From a bacterium (GTDB taxonomy: Bacteria > Desulfobacterota > Binatia > HRBIN30 > CADEER01), in NCBI GenBank assembly GCA_019637795.1, contig JAHBUY010000002.1, positions 620,001-684,000 on the forward strand: a stretch of DNA of 64,000 nt. Reading direction: 5' to 3'. The translations under genes were made by a program, and so were the position numbers. Below the pieces are notes generated by a model that made no database searches, was not told where the DNA came from, and saw only the letters and a program-made list of their open reading frames with translations. Positions 61,930 to 64,000 of the stretch are shown piece after piece; position 1 is the stretch's first letter, and each line of letters starts with the position of its first letter.

Positions 61930-63900
61930 TCACCAGCCGCCGCCGCCTCCTCCGCCACCGCCGCCACCCGACGAGCCGCCGCCGCCGCTGCCGCTGCTCG
62001 ATCCGGGCGCGACCGACGACGAGGCGACGGCACTGGCCAGCGACGAGCCGATCATCGACGAGAACCCGCCCGCGCTCATCTGATTCCACGGGCGGCCACC
62101 GTACCAGGCCGGTCCCGCTCCCTCGTGCCCGGCCGCCGCGGCGGCCGCCAGCACGTCGGCGAAGCGCGCGCTCCAGGCGTGCTCGACGCCGAGGGCGATG
62201 GCGAAGGGCAGCATGGCCTCGAAGCGCGCCGGCGTCTTCGGCGGCGCCTGCCGCAGCGCGTCGCCCTCGGCCGTCGTCAGGTACATCCGGAAGCCCTCGA
62301 TCTGGTCCATGACCCGGCGCCCGGCACTGGTCGGCTGCTTGAGCAGGTAGGCGAACAGCCAGTTCACGGTCGCCAGCAGGAGCAAGAGCGGAATCGCCCA
62401 GAACGAGGTCGTCTGCCCGAGGGCGAACAGCCCGAACAGCTCGCCGGCGAAGAACGGCAGCGAGAAGGCGGTGAACAGGAGCGCGAGCGCGACCGCCAGG
62501 ACGCGCGATCCCGCGCCGACGCCGGGTCGCACCGCGTCGCGCCAGCCGCGGCGGACGTTCTCCAGCAGCGTGAGGCAGGCGTAGGTCCAGAACCCGAGCC
62601 ACACCATGATGAACGCCATGACGATGCTGCCGGCGCGCGCGCCGTACCAGCCGAGCGCGAGGAGCGCGCCGACGGACAGCACCACACCGGGCCACAGCCA
62701 GCGCTGGTTGGCGCGGAACATCGCGCCCTCGTATTCGGCGGCGAGGGCGCGGCGCAGCGCTTCGATCGCCGCCCGCACCCGGCCGTGGTTCTTCTGGTCC
62801 AGCGCGAGCGCCTCGCGGCCGCCCAGCAGGGCGCTGTTGAGCAGGCGCTCGGATACCGACAGCGGCTGCTGGCGGCCGTCGCGCCGGCTCAGCGTGAAGG
62901 CGCCGTCTTTCTCCTCGATGCCGAGCCAGCCTTTGACGCCGAGACTGACCAGCGCGGCGGTGAAACAGCGCTCGTCGTAGCGCATCGCTTCGACGTAGCG
63001 GACGCCGGGGGCGTCGAGCCCGAGCGGCGGCTCGAACAGCGGAATGATGGTGCCGCGCGTCGGATCGCGGCCGACCGCGATCCACGCCGCCAGGTAGTAG
63101 AGCAGCACCACCGCCAGGCCGGCGGCGCCGGCGACGAGGTGCCGGTTGCTGCGCATCCAGGCGGCGCGCCGCTCGTCGGCCGTCGGCTCGTGGACGTAGC
63201 CCTTGGGGAAGCCGGCGACGATCGTCAGCCCCTCGTAGGCGTCGAGCGGCCGCGTCGTCGCGAACGTCAGCGCGCCGTCGCGCGGATCGCGCGCCGTGGT
63301 CAGCGCCCGTTCGGTCGAGCCGCTGACGCCGGTGTAGCCCTCGCCGGTGACGCGATCGCGCGGCACCTCGGGCGGCAGGGTGACCCGCGCCGTCGCGCGC
63401 TCGATCGGGAACGCCCAGCCGTTGCCGGTGACGTTCCAGTACAGCTCGTCGTGATCGGCGAAGAAGCCGAGCTGCTCCGCGGTGCGGTAGGTGATGCGAT
63501 AGACGTGCGGGCCGGGCGGGATCTCGACGTCCTCCCGCCCGATGTAGATCCGCACCCCGTTGTCGCGCGCCTCGGTGTGATACGGCTCGTCCCGGCCGTC
63601 GCGCTCGATCCGCAGGACGCTGAAGGGCACCTCGACGCGGGTCCCGAGCGGTCCGTCGTAGGTGGTGGGGAAGTCGCGGTAGATGCCGCGTTTGATGTGA
63701 TCGCCGGCGGCGACCACGGCGATGGTCTCGGTCACCGTGAGCGCGCCGGCGCGATCGACCGCGATGTCGCTGCGATAGTCGGTGATGCGCTCCCCGCCCT
63801 CCTGCGCGCCCGCCGGCCCGCCGCCGAGCAGGACCAGCAGCAGCGCCAGGAGCCATCGCCAGGCCGCCGGCGGCCGCCGGACGCGGCGGCGCAGGCTCAC
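61930..63900 (-). CDS. DUF2207 membrane protein with glycine-rich C-terminus
   Basis: A 656-residue protein starting at GTG 63900, overlapping the lemA stop by 4 bases (GTGA). An N-terminal signal/anchor (LLALLLVLLGGGPAGA) precedes a DUF2207 extracytoplasmic domain (ITDYRSDIAVDRAGALTVTETI, HIKRGIYRDFPTTY, about 38-220). Several transmembrane helices follow (about 233-255, 390-470, 500-545), and the protein ends in a Ser/Gly-rich tail (GGGGSSGGGG type) often seen in this family. LemA-DUF2207 pairs are common in bacteria, but their role is not well defined; membrane or phage-shock-type stress functions have been suggested. Confidence 0.92.
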   Translation of the reverse strand: MSLRRRVRRPPAAWRWLLALLLVLLGGGPAGAQEGGERITDYRSDIAVDRAGALTVTETIAVVAAGDHIKRGIYRDFPTTYDGPLGTRVEVPFSVLRIERDGRDEPYHTEARDNGVRIYIGREDVEIPPGPHVYRITYRTAEQLGFFADHDELYWNVTGNGWAFPIERATARVTLPPEVPRDRVTGEGYTGVSGSTERALTTARDPRDGALTFATTRPLDAYEGLTIVAGFPKGYVHEPTADERRAAWMRSNRHLVAGAAGLAVVLLYYLAAWIAVGRDPTRGTIIPLFEPPLGLDAPGVRYVEAMRYDERCFTAALVSLGVKGWLGIEEKDGAFTLSRRDGRQQPLSVSERLLNSALLGGREALALDQKNHGRVRAAIEALRRALAAEYEGAMFRANQRWLWPGVVLSVGALLALGWYGARAGSIVMAFIMVWLGFWTYACLTLLENVRRGWRDAVRPGVGAGSRVLAVALALLFTAFSLPFFAGELFGLFALGQTTSFWAIPLLLLLATVNWLFAYLLKQPTSAGRRVMDQIEGFRMYLTTAEGDALRQAPPKTPARFEAMLPFAIALGVEHAWSARFADVLAAAAAAGHEGAGPAWYGGRPWNQMSAGGFSSMIGSSLASAVASSSVAPGSSSGSGGGGSSGGGGGGGGGGGW

Positions 63901-64000
63901 GGGCGCACCTCGGGCACCGCCCGCTCGACGGCGCTCTCGACCTGGAAGAATTCCTCCAGCGGGAAGCCGCAGGCGCGTGCCATCAGGTTCGAGGGAAACG
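63897..64000 (-). CDS. lemA: LemA family protein, C-terminal end only
   Basis: The last 34 codons are in the window. FPSNLMARACGFPLEEFFQVE is the conserved LemA C-terminus (FP-NL-A--FGF----FF----). The stop overlaps the DUF2207 start by 4 bases. The rest lies beyond 64000. Confidence 0.85.
   Translation of the reverse strand, partial: FPSNLMARACGFPLEEFFQVESAVERAVPEVRP

Overview
The window is about 64 kb of very GC-rich chromosome from a diderm (Gram-negative) bacterium: it has LptF/LptG, an apolipoprotein N-acyltransferase, an AlgH/YqgE protein and several Sec-exported or lipoprotein genes. An F420-type luciferase-like oxidoreductase, acyl-CoA enzymes, SelA/SelB, a serine palmitoyltransferase homologue and abundant short palindromic intergenic repeats fit an uncultured soil lineage of the former Deltaproteobacteria (for example Binatota-like). 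That placement is an inference. No rRNA, tRNA, CRISPR array, insertion sequence or confident U-tract terminator was seen.

Layout. (1) 1-10576: envelope-glycan genes. They are an edge-truncated GNAT acyltransferase, an ABC exporter, a compact minus-strand run of sulfotransferase, 2OG-Fe(II) oxygenase, ELM1-family protein and a GT8/methyltransferase-like/ELM1 fusion, then an exported protein and a GT2. (2) 10855-18924: the most interesting block. A serine palmitoyltransferase-like enzyme is followed by lptF and lptG. Next come a convergent ATP-grasp gene, a diacylglycerol/sphingoid kinase-like gene overlapping a Tam41-like nucleotidyltransferase, and a sphingolipid delta-4-desaturase-like protein. 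Together these suggest a bacterial sphingolipid/ceramide pathway with eukaryote-like desaturation and a lipid-activation step. (3) 19001-28470: redox and carbon metabolism. This covers a gluconate-dehydrogenase-subunit-3/aldehyde dehydrogenase fusion overlapping a GMC oxidoreductase, an acetoacetate-decarboxylase-fold protein, thiD, a methyltransferase remnant, an LLM oxidoreductase, a GH29 fucosidase, and DUF1499 and DUF488 proteins, with palindromic repeats between them. (4) 28543-34894: a nested inverted repeat, an MgtA-like P-type ATPase, and selA-selB. (5) 35044-42615: a 2207-residue Sec-exported SpvB/RHS protein with a possible zinc-phospholipase-like tip, flanked by two small exported proteins. 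(6) 42622-47185: lnt, pirin, a lipoprotein and a CCA/poly(A) polymerase. (7) 47204-49428: a cassette bounded by 257-bp direct repeats. Each repeat encodes the same 63-residue protein, and between them lie an AlbA/RecG-like regulator and a truncated hsdR. (8) 49501-64000: thioesterase, dolichyl-phosphate-type GT2, glnE, acyl-CoA dehydrogenase, GH127, ftsH, algH-like, fused SCOT, DUF2207 and the 3' end of lemA.

Assignments come from reading motifs and domain order without database searches. Start codons are chosen from ribosome binding sites, signal peptides and family N-termini. Several starts (GTG/TTG) remain uncertain and are flagged.
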